Assembly: GCF_004770475.1 (NCBI RefSeq)
Contig: NZ_RQHK01000002.1
Span: 1,156,001 to 1,220,000 of the forward strand
DNA length: 64,000 bases
Origin: Leptospira mtsangambouensis
Lineage (GTDB): Bacteria > Spirochaetota > Leptospiria > Leptospirales > Leptospiraceae
Direction: 5' to 3'
The translations under genes were made by a program, and so were the position numbers. Below are positions 41,261 to 50,723 of the stretch, piece by piece. The notes beneath the pieces were generated by a model. That model ran no database searches. It was given only the letters and a program-made list of their open reading frames with translations, and was not told the origin of the DNA. Each line of letters begins with the position of its first letter. The first letter of the stretch is position 1.

Positions 41261-42379
41261 TTAAGATTGTTTGTTAATAAATTTTTCAGCACAATCGAGA
41301 GCCTCCTCAATGATATGGTGCATATCCAAATACCTGTAGGTTGCCAATCGACCAAGAAATGTAACGTTTGATAAACGAGAGACTTCCAATTCATACGCTT
41401 TTAGAATTTTCATATCTTCATCCAAACGTTTTGGATAATAAGGGATGTCATTTTCATCCGTTTCTTTGCTGTACTCCTCAAAATAGATGGTTTTTGGATG
41501 TGATTCCCAAGGAGTAAAATGTTTGTGTTCGTGTACTCGAGTGTAAGGGACTTTTTCATCAGCGTAATTGATCACTGGATTTCCTTGGAAATCTCCCTCC
41601 GTTCGGTGTTCTTTAAAATATACTGTCCGGTATCCTAGTCGACCATGCCGAAATGAAAAATAGGCATCAATGGGACCTGTGTAAAATATATGGTCATATT
41701 CTGAGCTTTGATCAGACTCACCCAAAAAACGTTTTTCCAATTGAATCTTTATATTTGGATGATCCAACATCTTTTGAATGATCGCAGAGTATCCCTCTTC
41801 AGGAATCCCTTGATAGATATCATTATAGTAGTTATCATCATAATTAAAACGAACCGGAAGTCTTTTTAAAATCGATGCCGGCAAGTTCCGAGGTTCTGTC
41901 CCCCATTGTTTCTTTGTATATCCGTAAAAAAAAGCTTTGTACAATTCTTCACCAACAAACTTCTTTGCTTGGTCTTCAAAAGTTTTTGGATCATCGATTG
42001 ATGAATCACCTTTTGATTTTATCCAATTCTTTGCTTCTTCCGGCCCAAATGCCTTTCCATAAAATTGATTGATGGTATGTAAATTGATAGGCAGAGAATA
42101 TACCTGGCCCATATAAATCGATTTCACTCGATTGACAAATGGTCGAAAAACTCCAAATGAATTTACATATTGCCAAACTTTTTCATTACTCGTATGAAAA
42201 ATATGAGGCCCATATTGATGGACCATCACATTTGTTTCAGGATCACGTTCGGTATGACAATTACCACCGATATGATTTCTCTCATCTATCACATCGATAG
42301 AATATTTTCCTGTTTTAGCAAGGGTATTGGCAATGACAGCGCCAGAAAAACCGGCACCAACGATCAGTATTTTCTTCAT
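41261..42379 (-). CDS. glf: UDP-galactopyranose mutase
   Basis: 372-aa flavoenzyme interconverting UDP-galactopyranose and UDP-galactofuranose. FAD motif VGAGFSGAVIANTLA, IDERNHIGGNCHTERD, YGPHIFHTSNEKVW and the C-terminal LGRLATYRYLDMHHIIEEAL are diagnostic. Its presence implies galactofuranose in the polysaccharide. It overlaps the upstream GT2 gene by 4 bases. Confidence 0.95.
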   Translation of the reverse strand: MKKILIVGAGFSGAVIANTLAKTGKYSIDVIDERNHIGGNCHTERDPETNVMVHQYGPHIFHTSNEKVWQYVNSFGVFRPFVNRVKSIYMGQVYSLPINLHTINQFYGKAFGPEEAKNWIKSKGDSSIDDPKTFEDQAKKFVGEELYKAFFYGYTKKQWGTEPRNLPASILKRLPVRFNYDDNYYNDIYQGIPEEGYSAIIQKMLDHPNIKIQLEKRFLGESDQSSEYDHIFYTGPIDAYFSFRHGRLGYRTVYFKEHRTEGDFQGNPVINYADEKVPYTRVHEHKHFTPWESHPKTIYFEEYSKETDENDIPYYPKRLDEDMKILKAYELEVSRLSNVTFLGRLATYRYLDMHHIIEEALDCAEKFINKQS

Positions 42380-43305
42380 AAAACTCGATTTGGTAATATT
42401 CTTAAAATTTGAAAAATAATAGCTTTTAATACGTTAAGTAACCATGTCCGTATCGCAGAAACTGCCCTAAGGAAAAATGGTGTAGATTCAAGGTTATGCT
42501 TTGATCCGAAAAAAGAAACGATCTGTTTCCATTGTGAATCCGTCCATCGAAGAGATGTTAACTTTTCAATAAATCTTTGCGAATGAATTTTCCCTTCATG
42601 GAAGACCAAACGACATTCGCGAGCAAACTCAACATCAGAATTTAAAAACTTAGCCATAATTTCTTCTAGTTCAGTTACTCCCCTACCAACATTTTTAGTA
42701 GAAAGACCACCAAGTGAATAATGGACTACTGATTCCTTTACGATCTGGCCTTGGTATCCATTCTTTATCACACGAAACATAAAATCTACATCTGCTGAAT
42801 ATCGGTATCGAATATCAAATCCACCTAATTTAGAATAAACAGTCTTTTTACAAAGATAAGCTTGATGATTGGAAGGATTCCCAATAAAAAAATCAAAATC
42901 AGTTAAAGTTTTTGGTCTCCATACCTTCAGACCAAACAACATACTAGCAGAACCGCAAACGTAATCACACTTTTTGTCGTAGGTTTTACTTACCAATTTT
43001 TCTAAGGCATGTTCGTCCAAAAAATAATCATCTGCATTTAAAAAAAGAATCCATTCACCTTTTGCCAAAGCTAAACTTTGATTCATTGCATCGTATACCC
43101 CAGAATCCTTTCCCGAGTAAAAACGAATTTGATCTTTGACAGATTCCAACTTCTCTACCGTTCGGTCAGTACTCAAACCGTCCCAGACAAAAACTTCGAA
43201 ACTAACATTTTTTTGGGATAAAGCGGAATGAATGGTTCTAAGTATCGTATCTTCGGCATTGCGAACCACGGTAATAATCGATACGACTGGTTTTTTATAA
43301 TTCAT
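42376..43305 (-). CDS. GT2 glycosyltransferase
   Basis: 309 aa. VSIITVVRNAEDTILRTIHS, GLSTDRT, KDSGVYDAMNQSLALAKGEW and FLNADDYF mark a WcaE-like GT2 enzyme. Four-base overlaps on both sides (with glf and the GT4 gene at 43302) show tight coupling. The acceptor could be the galactofuranose step, given the pairing with glf, but that is a guess. Confidence 0.9.
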   Translation of the reverse strand: MNYKKPVVSIITVVRNAEDTILRTIHSALSQKNVSFEVFVWDGLSTDRTVEKLESVKDQIRFYSGKDSGVYDAMNQSLALAKGEWILFLNADDYFLDEHALEKLVSKTYDKKCDYVCGSASMLFGLKVWRPKTLTDFDFFIGNPSNHQAYLCKKTVYSKLGGFDIRYRYSADVDFMFRVIKNGYQGQIVKESVVHYSLGGLSTKNVGRGVTELEEIMAKFLNSDVEFARECRLVFHEGKIHSQRFIEKLTSLRWTDSQWKQIVSFFGSKHNLESTPFFLRAVSAIRTWLLNVLKAIIFQILRILPNRVL

Positions 43306-44510
43306 ACTTCTTCACTGAGCATTTGGTAAATACGAATATGTTCGTCGGCACATTTGTTCCAAGAAAATTTCTGTGTTTGTGTATATCCGCGCGCCGACAA
43401 CTCCTTTTGATCACTCTCCGAATCAAGTAAATGCATAAGTTTAGATTCTAAATCTAGAACGTTTCTCGGATCAAAATACCAAGCGGCCTCACCTGCAACC
43501 TCATGAAATACCTCAGTATCGCTACAGAGAACGGGACATCCCACTGACATTGCTTCGAGAAGAGGAATGCCGAATCCTTCATACAACGAAGGATAAACAA
43601 ATACTTTTGCATTTCGATACAAATTTGCAAGCATTGCCTCGGAACTAAATGGAATCTGATGAACAAACTGATCTAATTTTTTTTCTCGAATCCATTTTTT
43701 TTCAGAAAATGAAAAACTGCCACCACCGGCACAAACTAAATGAATATTTTTTGAGTTTCTGAGATGACCAAAAGCCTCTAAAAGCGATTTGAAATTTTTA
43801 TAATCAGCACGATTCCCAACGAACAATACATAATCGCCAACTGAAAAAACCTGAGGTGTTTTCGGTTCCCCTGAAAGATCTCCTGCCAGATAAATGACAG
43901 AAACTTTTTTTTCAGGGATAGTTTTATAAATTCTTAATAAATCTTTTTTTGTTCTATTAGAGATACAAATAATATGAGAAGCAGATTCACACAAGTTCTT
44001 CCGGTTGTTTAAAATGAAATTAGACTTTCCATAATATTCAGGAAAAAGTTCATGTACACAATCATAAACGGTAAGAACCATTTTCGTTTGGCTACTTCCT
44101 AAACTTGGTAAATAGTAACTTTGAAAATATGTAGGATGAAAGATAGAATACTGATTTTTTCCTAAAGATTCGTTAACTTTTGTATTTATGTTATGAATTT
44201 GATTTCTCAAACTGCGTTTAAAAATTCCACTCTCCCTCTTGGATAAAAAATCCGGAATTTGCAGTCGAAAGAGGCGAAAGATAAACCGGATCCATAGATA
44301 GATAGTATAAATAGAATAAAAACTGGGAGAATTGATTTGGATTTTAGATATAGGATCTTTTAGGATTCCTTTTTGATATTCTTCAATCGAAACAGCAGTA
44401 TCAAACTCAAAGTTTCGTTCCTTCAGCCTGCGTATGATCTCTAAAAAAATCTTAGAAATTCCTCCGTATTTATTTTGAAAAAAAATTTGATGGTCAAAAA
44501 GAATTTTCAT
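43302..44510 (-). CDS. GT4 glycosyltransferase
   Basis: 402 aa, GT-B fold. The C-terminal donor domain has YVLFVGNRADYKNFKSLLEA, VYPSLYEGFGIPLLEAM (E-x7-E nucleotide-sugar motif) and GCPVLCSDTEVFHEVAG. The N-terminal domain begins with a GGISKIFLE acceptor loop. It overlaps the next gene upstream by 17 bases. Confidence 0.9.
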   Translation of the reverse strand: MKILFDHQIFFQNKYGGISKIFLEIIRRLKERNFEFDTAVSIEEYQKGILKDPISKIQINSPSFYSIYTIYLWIRFIFRLFRLQIPDFLSKRESGIFKRSLRNQIHNINTKVNESLGKNQYSIFHPTYFQSYYLPSLGSSQTKMVLTVYDCVHELFPEYYGKSNFILNNRKNLCESASHIICISNRTKKDLLRIYKTIPEKKVSVIYLAGDLSGEPKTPQVFSVGDYVLFVGNRADYKNFKSLLEAFGHLRNSKNIHLVCAGGGSFSFSEKKWIREKKLDQFVHQIPFSSEAMLANLYRNAKVFVYPSLYEGFGIPLLEAMSVGCPVLCSDTEVFHEVAGEAAWYFDPRNVLDLESKLMHLLDSESDQKELSARGYTQTQKFSWNKCADEHIRIYQMLSEEV

Positions 44511-45798
44511 TTGAATTTATATAAGCTTTTTTGGTTAACCTTGCTGTTTCTTCCCAAGAAAAATTCTTAGCTCTCTGAAGGGCACGAAGTGACAAAGATA
44601 ATCGGAACTCGTTGTCTCCAATCATTTTTTCCATAGCGGTGACAATAGAACTTAGGTCATAAGGATCGGCATACAATCCAGAATCGCCTACTACCTCTGG
44701 CAAAGACGAAACATTGGATACAAGAACTGGTAACCCGCACTGCATTGCTTCTAGTGGAGGTAATCCAAAACCTTCATAATAGGAAAGATAAACAAAAAAT
44801 TTGGCTCCAGAATAAATCGATGCTAACTGTTCATCTGGTACAAATCCAAGAAATACAATCCTCTCTTGGAATAGTCCTGGATACTCTCCAGCGATTTCTT
44901 CTAAACTATCTCCCCACCCTTTTCCACCTAACAAAACCAATTTTAGTTTGGGATTCTTTTTTAAACTTGGCAACTGAAGAAAGGCTCGAATGGTTGATTT
45001 TAAATTCTTTCTAGGTTCAAGCGTTCCAACGCTCAATACATAATCACCGCAATTTAAACCAAATTGGCTTAAATCTTTTTCTAACTTGGTTTGTGAATCA
45101 ACTCGATAAAAAAAACTAGAGGCAGCAAGAGGAGTTACGGTGATCTGTTTATCTGACAATCCCAAATTTGAATCCAAAAGATCCGCTTTACTATGCTCTG
45201 AAATTGTAATGATATTCGTATCCGGAGTTAAATTCCTGATCAGTTTCCAGACAACATCATCTTTGTTACCAACAAAGAACTCAGGATATTTAATTGAAAT
45301 CAAATCATAGATGGTTATGACTTTGCGGACTTTTGAATTCAGAATGTATTTCGGAATCGGTAAAAATGTGCTATGGAAAACAAACTGCTGAGAAAGATAA
45401 TCCTTTGGAATCGGATAGAGATAACGGTAAAGCCCAAACAAGACTAAAACCGGATGACTAAGACATATGTATAAAAAAATAAAAAAAGTAGAAAAACGGG
45501 GAGATTTTTTTCGATCTAATAGCTGGTAGATCCAAAGATAAGTTTGAAATAGTTTATCTTTAAATCGATTAGAAGATTGAGGAACAAAAAGATGAGAGGA
45601 AGGAAGATTGATTTTATTGTTTTTTAGGTATTCCTTTAGATCAGTGAAATTTCCATGAATGGAACTAAGATATAAGTCAATATCCTGATCTTCCAAAAAC
45701 TGAAATAATAAGTTTTCTATAACGCGGAAGATTCCTGTTTTGGCCTTATTACTCCGTACAGACCAAGCGAGAACAGATACATCAAAGATAAGCTTCAA
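44494..45798 (-). CDS. GT4 glycosyltransferase
   Basis: 434 aa, GT-B fold. YVLSVGTLEPRKNLKSTIRA, VYLSYYEGFGLPPLEAMQ and GLPVLVSNVSSLPEVVG are standard, resembling mannosyltransferase-type GT4 enzymes. Residues about 100-126 are hydrophobic (FIFLYICLSHPVLVLFGLY), suggesting membrane association. It overlaps its neighbours by 17 bases on both sides. Confidence 0.9.
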   Translation of the reverse strand: MKLIFDVSVLAWSVRSNKAKTGIFRVIENLLFQFLEDQDIDLYLSSIHGNFTDLKEYLKNNKINLPSSHLFVPQSSNRFKDKLFQTYLWIYQLLDRKKSPRFSTFFIFLYICLSHPVLVLFGLYRYLYPIPKDYLSQQFVFHSTFLPIPKYILNSKVRKVITIYDLISIKYPEFFVGNKDDVVWKLIRNLTPDTNIITISEHSKADLLDSNLGLSDKQITVTPLAASSFFYRVDSQTKLEKDLSQFGLNCGDYVLSVGTLEPRKNLKSTIRAFLQLPSLKKNPKLKLVLLGGKGWGDSLEEIAGEYPGLFQERIVFLGFVPDEQLASIYSGAKFFVYLSYYEGFGLPPLEAMQCGLPVLVSNVSSLPEVVGDSGLYADPYDLSSIVTAMEKMIGDNEFRLSLSLRALQRAKNFSWEETARLTKKAYINSNENSF

Positions 45799-46000
45799 GA
45801 TCTAAAAACTCTTTTTCATCGGAAGGAATATCAAAATTACTAACAAGGTAATCCATACCGAATAACTCAGATACAACAAAACTCTTTCGTAAATGTTCGT
45901 TAAAACAAATGGCTTTTTTGATTTTTCCCTGTTCTAAAAGAAATATCTGGATCATTTTTTCGCCATATGGCAACCAAACATATTTTTTGATATAATTCAA
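45782..46000 (-). CDS. Small protein of unknown function in the polysaccharide operon
   Basis: 72 aa from a TTG at 46000, which has GGGAAGG 5 bases upstream. An ATG 39 bases further up (46039) gives 85 aa but overlaps the preceding gene by 25 bases and lacks such a site. The protein is acidic at its C-terminus (SDEKEFLDLEAYL), which overlaps the GT4 start by 17 bases. I recognise no domain. It could be a real small accessory protein or the remnant of a larger gene. Its coding frame and coupling to both neighbours favour a real gene. Confidence 0.5.
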   Translation of the reverse strand: MNYIKKYVWLPYGEKMIQIFLLEQGKIKKAICFNEHLRKSFVVSELFGMDYLVSNFDIPSDEKEFLDLEAYL

Positions 46001-46005
46001 TTGAA

Positions 46006-46012
46006 CCTTCCC
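46006..46012 (-). promoter_or_regulatory. Ribosome-binding site deciding a TTG start
   Basis: GGGAAGG on the minus strand, 5 bases before the TTG at 46000-45998 and just after the stop of the GT2 gene at 46015. Confidence 0.55.
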
Positions 46013-46014
46013 GT

Positions 46015-46929
46015 TTACCTGTAAACAATTCCAAGACAAAAACTATAAATTCGAATCATTACTTTCAAAAAAATACTTCCACGAAATATCGGAAATTGAT
46101 CCGCCAAACTATAATTTGCATAATGAAACAACCAGTGTTTTGATGTTTTTCCAACAATTCTCTTTTGCATTTGAATGATTTCGCTATGGACTTTTAAATT
46201 CTGGCTAGTCTTCGTATTTTCATGTATTCTCGTACAAGCTAACACTTCAGCCAAAAAGAAAAATGAATTCTCCTTTGCGATGCGAAGCCAAAACTCATAA
46301 TCCATACAGAATCCAAGTGCTTCATTCAAAAAACCAATAGAAGACAGAACTTCTCTTTTTAAAAATACAGTGGGCTGACAAATGATACAATAGTCGATAA
46401 GTCTTTCAAATGAATATGGCTCAATAGGATAAAATTCAATTAGTTTATCTTCTTTATCAATATGTAGCCCAATTCCAAAAAGTCCAATTTCCTCTCTTTC
46501 TTTCAAAGTTTGGTATGCCTTGTTTAGAGCATTAGGAAGATAAATGTCATCTGAGTTTAACCAGGCAATAATAGAACCTACTGCTAACTTCCATCCCTTG
46601 TTAATGGCATGAGTTTGCCCGTTGTCTTTCTCGGAGACCCACCGGTAACTAATACCAAGGCAATTTGTATTTTTACTTCCTTGGTCTTTTAAAGTTCGAA
46701 ACGAAAGTTCTTCATACCTTCCACTCAATTCACCTGAGTGAATCAGATTTGCATATTCCTCGATGATACCAACAGAGTTATCTTTAGAACCGCCATCCAT
46801 CACAATTAAATCAATGTAAAATGGACCTGATTGCGTTATGATAGAATTTAATGTTCGATCTAAAAACTCACCTTGGTTATAGGAAGGTGTGACAATGGTG
46901 ATGATTTGGGCATCTTTAACTTCTTTCAT
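46015..46929 (-). CDS. GT2 glycosyltransferase
   Basis: 304 aa. ITIVTPSYNQGEFLDRTLNS, MDGGSKDNS, EKDNGQTHAINKGW and AWLNSDDIYLPNAL are the pattern of WcaA-like GT2 enzymes. The C-terminal ILKVMIRIYSFCLGIVYR is weakly hydrophobic. It follows the membrane-protein gene by 11 bases. Confidence 0.9.
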   Translation of the reverse strand: MKEVKDAQIITIVTPSYNQGEFLDRTLNSIITQSGPFYIDLIVMDGGSKDNSVGIIEEYANLIHSGELSGRYEELSFRTLKDQGSKNTNCLGISYRWVSEKDNGQTHAINKGWKLAVGSIIAWLNSDDIYLPNALNKAYQTLKEREEIGLFGIGLHIDKEDKLIEFYPIEPYSFERLIDYCIICQPTVFLKREVLSSIGFLNEALGFCMDYEFWLRIAKENSFFFLAEVLACTRIHENTKTSQNLKVHSEIIQMQKRIVGKTSKHWLFHYANYSLADQFPIFRGSIFLKVMIRIYSFCLGIVYR

Positions 46930-46940
46930 AAATGTAAATC

Positions 46941-48173
46941 CTAATCAAATGGATAGAATTGTGGTTTATTCCAATCCCATACTCTCTCAGGGGCAATATT
47001 GATATCTAATTCTCTTATATTCCATAGTTGAGTTTTTTTCGATAATGCAGCAGAGAATTGTATCAGAAAAGACAAGAGGACAAAAAACAAAAAACAATAT
47101 TTAAAAAAAGAATATTTATAGAACCTTTTTACACTCAAACATATAAGTATCGCAAAAAAAGGGACCACATCGGTCATAAACCTTGGCCCAACAGAATGAC
47201 CTCCCCACCAATGTGGAAAAGCTGAGATTGTCATAAGATGAAAAAAAATTACCGAACAAGATATAAGAACAAACGGTTGCTCTTTTGGCTCAGAAAAAAC
47301 TGCAAAGAATGAAAATAGGAAAAAAGGGGACCAAATTAGAAGCCCCCGATTGGGACTAAGTAAATTTCCCACGATTGCTTTCCCAAACAGATTCACATCA
47401 AGAACTAAGCGGGATGAATTGTAATACGGAGGCAAATAATCGCCGAATACAAAGTCATTAAAAAGGAAAAACGAAAGGAAAGCAACAATTAGCACACCTA
47501 CGTATTTCCATCTCTGGGCCGAAAAATGAAAAAATACAAACACAGAAATTATTAAAAGCGGAATCAGATTTGTCGGACGAACAGCATAAGCAAATACTAA
47601 AACCAAGGCAATCAAAGGGACCATTCGTTCATTTTTTTTAAATGAATACAATAACAAATACAAAGAAACAGACAACAGCAAAACACTTCCCGAGTGTTGC
47701 CATAATGCCCGACTTGCTGTTGTAAAGAATGATGTGCCCAACCCGATAAATAGGATCAAAAAGGAAGCTTTGTTCCTAGATAAATAAAAACAAAACAAAC
47801 GATAAAGAAAAACAAGAGCTAAGACCACTAAAACGGTAGCAAAAAATTTTTCCGTGTGCCGTTGGTATAAAAAAAAAGCATTTTCGCTTAAGATGGGTTT
47901 CAGTAAACCAATCATCGGCAATACTAAAAAAGTAAGACCATAGGGAAAAAAATTATAATAGTGCCCTTTAACTAAGACTGCAGCATACGATTCGCTTAAT
48001 CCATGCGAAGTATATTCATCCAAATTCATATTGAATTCATTTAATATGCTTAACCCCGTAGGAATCACCCAAACCGAATCATGCGTTCCCAAGGGGCGGG
48101 TACCAATATAAATTATAAAAACAAAAGAAAGTGCACCAATAAAAGATAAATGTTTTTTTATAATTATTAACAT
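46941..48173 (-). CDS. Polytopic membrane protein, GT-C-like
   Basis: 410 aa with about ten spans. The first loop reads RPLGTHDSVWVIPTG, placing Asp27-type residues after the first span, and a later segment GGHSVGPRFMTDVVPF resembles GPRFY in the proteins of 27671-36489. NDFVFGDYLPPYY recalls their YGHxLGxR segment. It may be a distant member of that set, acting as a periplasm-facing transferase. I do not recognise a named family. Confidence 0.5.
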   Translation of the reverse strand: MLIIIKKHLSFIGALSFVFIIYIGTRPLGTHDSVWVIPTGLSILNEFNMNLDEYTSHGLSESYAAVLVKGHYYNFFPYGLTFLVLPMIGLLKPILSENAFFLYQRHTEKFFATVLVVLALVFLYRLFCFYLSRNKASFLILFIGLGTSFFTTASRALWQHSGSVLLLSVSLYLLLYSFKKNERMVPLIALVLVFAYAVRPTNLIPLLIISVFVFFHFSAQRWKYVGVLIVAFLSFFLFNDFVFGDYLPPYYNSSRLVLDVNLFGKAIVGNLLSPNRGLLIWSPFFLFSFFAVFSEPKEQPFVLISCSVIFFHLMTISAFPHWWGGHSVGPRFMTDVVPFFAILICLSVKRFYKYSFFKYCFLFFVLLSFLIQFSAALSKKTQLWNIRELDINIAPERVWDWNKPQFYPFD

Positions 48174-48253
48174 GGATTCACCAATTTTTTTTATAGAAAA
48201 CGAACTAAAAATACCATCAAATAAAAATCTGATTACGATCAGGGGAGTTTTAG

Positions 48254-49294
48254 CTACAAGTGACCGAACACTCTTTTATCATAATTTCCAATATGTCTTT
48301 CCAACAAAATAAATATGAGAATATCCGGCTTAAATTTTAAGAGTTCATCGTAATTTAGAGGATTTTCCTTTTGAACAAAGTTCCAAACATCAACTTGAGC
48401 AAATTGATAACGAAAAAAATCAAACATCGGATAAAAATAGGAATCGTGGATTACTAAAACCCTTAATTTATTTTTACGCTGCATAAAGTTTGAATTTGGT
48501 ATATAAACATACTCTTCGTCTAAGAAAAATCTCGGGAGGGACAAATATTCAGCAATGTCTCGCCCAGAAGAGATTATATGAATCAAATTAAATTCCTTCT
48601 CACGCAATGGATCAATTTTATCATTCTCTTGCGCCATCTTGGCAAATAGTTTATTGGAAGCATCAAAAGCTGCAACGGAATTCCAATGTGTGTCAGTTTT
48701 ATAATATACATTATGACTCTTCTTGCGAGATAACAACTCTTCATGAAAAAAAACAGTATCCTCGGAAGTTTTAGCTAATTCATTAAAAATTCTAAAATAC
48801 TTATCGCTTCTAATAGTTGAATGATCGTACCAGTTCAAACTTTCTGGGTAAATATTAAATTTTTCAGGAACGATTGCAGAATAAAATTTGATATTGCGGG
48901 AAACACAGAGGTTTTTTAATTTTTCCAAACCTTGCTTATACGCTAAAAAATCTGACTCATTGTAAGAGTAATCTCTACCATTGGCACCCTTCCCTAAAAA
49001 AATATATAACCAATTATTTTGTCCTCTAAGAACTGTTCGCTTTGGCGTCGATTCTAACATAAACCAAAGAAAGAAATTATATTTTTGAATTATCCAATTT
49101 CTTGCTGGAAATTTTCTTTCAAAGGCTTCTTCGATAAGATTGAATTTCTTTTTGAAATCGGAATCGATAATGTCGCCAATTGTAATTTCTTTTTTTTTCT
49201 CCGACGAAGGTATATCACCAACAAATTCAAATACTAAATTGAAAATTGGAATTAAAAGGAGAATACAGATTGAATTAATTACCGCTTTGTACAT
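48254..49294 (-). CDS. AlgJ/AlgX-like SGNH-fold O-acetyltransferase partner
   Basis: 346 aa. The N-terminal hydrophobic anchor is residues 5-22. Catalytic-type residues match AlgJ/AlgX: D201-T-H203-W (YYKTDTHWN) and Ser285 (VIHDSYF). The protein would work in the periplasm, taking acetyl groups relayed by the MBOAT protein encoded just upstream, with which it shares one base (TAATG). The pair implies O-acetylation of the exported glycan. Confidence 0.82.
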   Translation of the reverse strand: MYKAVINSICILLLIPIFNLVFEFVGDIPSSEKKKEITIGDIIDSDFKKKFNLIEEAFERKFPARNWIIQKYNFFLWFMLESTPKRTVLRGQNNWLYIFLGKGANGRDYSYNESDFLAYKQGLEKLKNLCVSRNIKFYSAIVPEKFNIYPESLNWYDHSTIRSDKYFRIFNELAKTSEDTVFFHEELLSRKKSHNVYYKTDTHWNSVAAFDASNKLFAKMAQENDKIDPLREKEFNLIHIISSGRDIAEYLSLPRFFLDEEYVYIPNSNFMQRKNKLRVLVIHDSYFYPMFDFFRYQFAQVDVWNFVQKENPLNYDELLKFKPDILIFILLERHIGNYDKRVFGHL

Positions 49295-50661
49295 TAAAAC
49301 CTAAAATATATAAATGGATTATAATTATTAGCGACAAGAAAAAAAATAGAGACCATAAACACACCTACGGAAAATGCTCTCGATAAGTATACATTATTTG
49401 CTACGATATTAAAAATACGCCATTCAAAAGCAAAGACTAAAGAAATTAGCATACCCAACAACCAACGAAAATCAAAGGTTGAGATCATCTGAGGAATCCC
49501 TATTCCGTTTTCACCAAACAATACTTTAATGAAGGAAATAGAATCAGCCAAAGTCTCAGTTCGGAAAAATACCCATCCGATATTAATTAACGCAAAGTTT
49601 AACAAAAACTTAGAAAACATTGGTAGCATTAGTAGGATACGTTGGTATCCAGTACGTTCTAATACTAAAAAGAATCCATGATATATACCCCAGATTAGGA
49701 AGTTCCAACTGGCTCCATGCCAAAAACCGCAACAAAAAAAAACCAAAATTAAATTAAAAAATTGTCTAGTTTTCCCGATACGATTTCCACCAAGAGGAAT
49801 ATACAAATAATCTCTAAACCAAGTAGAAAGAGAAATGTGCCATCTTCGCCAAAAATCCTGAATGCTTAGCGCCGAATAAGGAAAGTTAAAATTTACTGGA
49901 AATTTCAGCCCAAAAATCCGACCCAAACCTATCGCCATATCTGAATAACCAGAAAAATCAAAATAGATTTGGAAACTATAAGAAAGGATGGCAAACCAGG
50001 CAACACCCGAACCAAACAAACTAAAATCTGTAGAAAAGACTTCATCTGCATAGATTCCCAAGGTATTCGCTATAATTACTTTTTTTCCCAATCCCTGGGC
50101 AAACAAACAAAGACCGTCTAAGATTTCTTTGTGATTACTTTTTAACCTTGTTAAAGAATGAAAAACATCACTGTATCGAACAATTGGGCCTGCAATTAGC
50201 TGAGGAAAAAATGAAATATAAAACGAAAAGCGAAGGAAACTTCTATCTGCAAAGATTTCTCCTCTGTAAATATCAAACAAATAAGATATACCTTGAAACG
50301 TAAAAAAGGAAATACCCAGAGGTAGATGAATATCAATATTTTCAAACGAACTGTTGCTCAAGTTTGAAAGGAAAAAAAGTGCATATTTAAAGTAAAAAAT
50401 TAAAGCGAGATTAATAATTATTCCGATCGAGAGAAAAAATTTCTTATTTTTTGATGATTCAATAACTAACCCAAAACTGTAGTTAATAAGAATGGATCCC
50501 AAAATAACAATTATAAACGATTGTTCACCCCAAAAGTAAAATAAAAAACTGGCAAAAAGAAGAACCAAAAATTTATATCTTTGGCTCGCCATCGAGAACA
50601 AGAAAAAAACCAGTGGGAAGAAGACAAATATAAAAAATATTGAACTAAATATCATGGACAA
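49294..50661 (-). CDS. MBOAT-family O-acyltransferase (AlgI/DltB-like)
   Basis: 455 aa, about 11 spans. FWRRWHISLSTWFRDYLYIPL (His275) and CGFWHGASWN (catalytic-type His315) are the MBOAT signatures, and PLGISFFTFQGISYLFD and FFPQLIAGPIVRY are also typical. It moves acyl groups across the inner membrane to the AlgJ-like partner. Coupled by a one-base stop/start overlap. Confidence 0.93.
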   Translation of the reverse strand: MSMIFSSIFFIFVFFPLVFFLFSMASQRYKFLVLLFASFLFYFWGEQSFIIVILGSILINYSFGLVIESSKNKKFFLSIGIIINLALIFYFKYALFFLSNLSNSSFENIDIHLPLGISFFTFQGISYLFDIYRGEIFADRSFLRFSFYISFFPQLIAGPIVRYSDVFHSLTRLKSNHKEILDGLCLFAQGLGKKVIIANTLGIYADEVFSTDFSLFGSGVAWFAILSYSFQIYFDFSGYSDMAIGLGRIFGLKFPVNFNFPYSALSIQDFWRRWHISLSTWFRDYLYIPLGGNRIGKTRQFFNLILVFFCCGFWHGASWNFLIWGIYHGFFLVLERTGYQRILLMLPMFSKFLLNFALINIGWVFFRTETLADSISFIKVLFGENGIGIPQMISTFDFRWLLGMLISLVFAFEWRIFNIVANNVYLSRAFSVGVFMVSIFFLVANNYNPFIYFRF

Positions 50662-50723
50662 TGAATGAACAACTTAAAGTGAAAATTAAATCCATCTCTC
50701 TCAATTTCCATATAACACAAATC

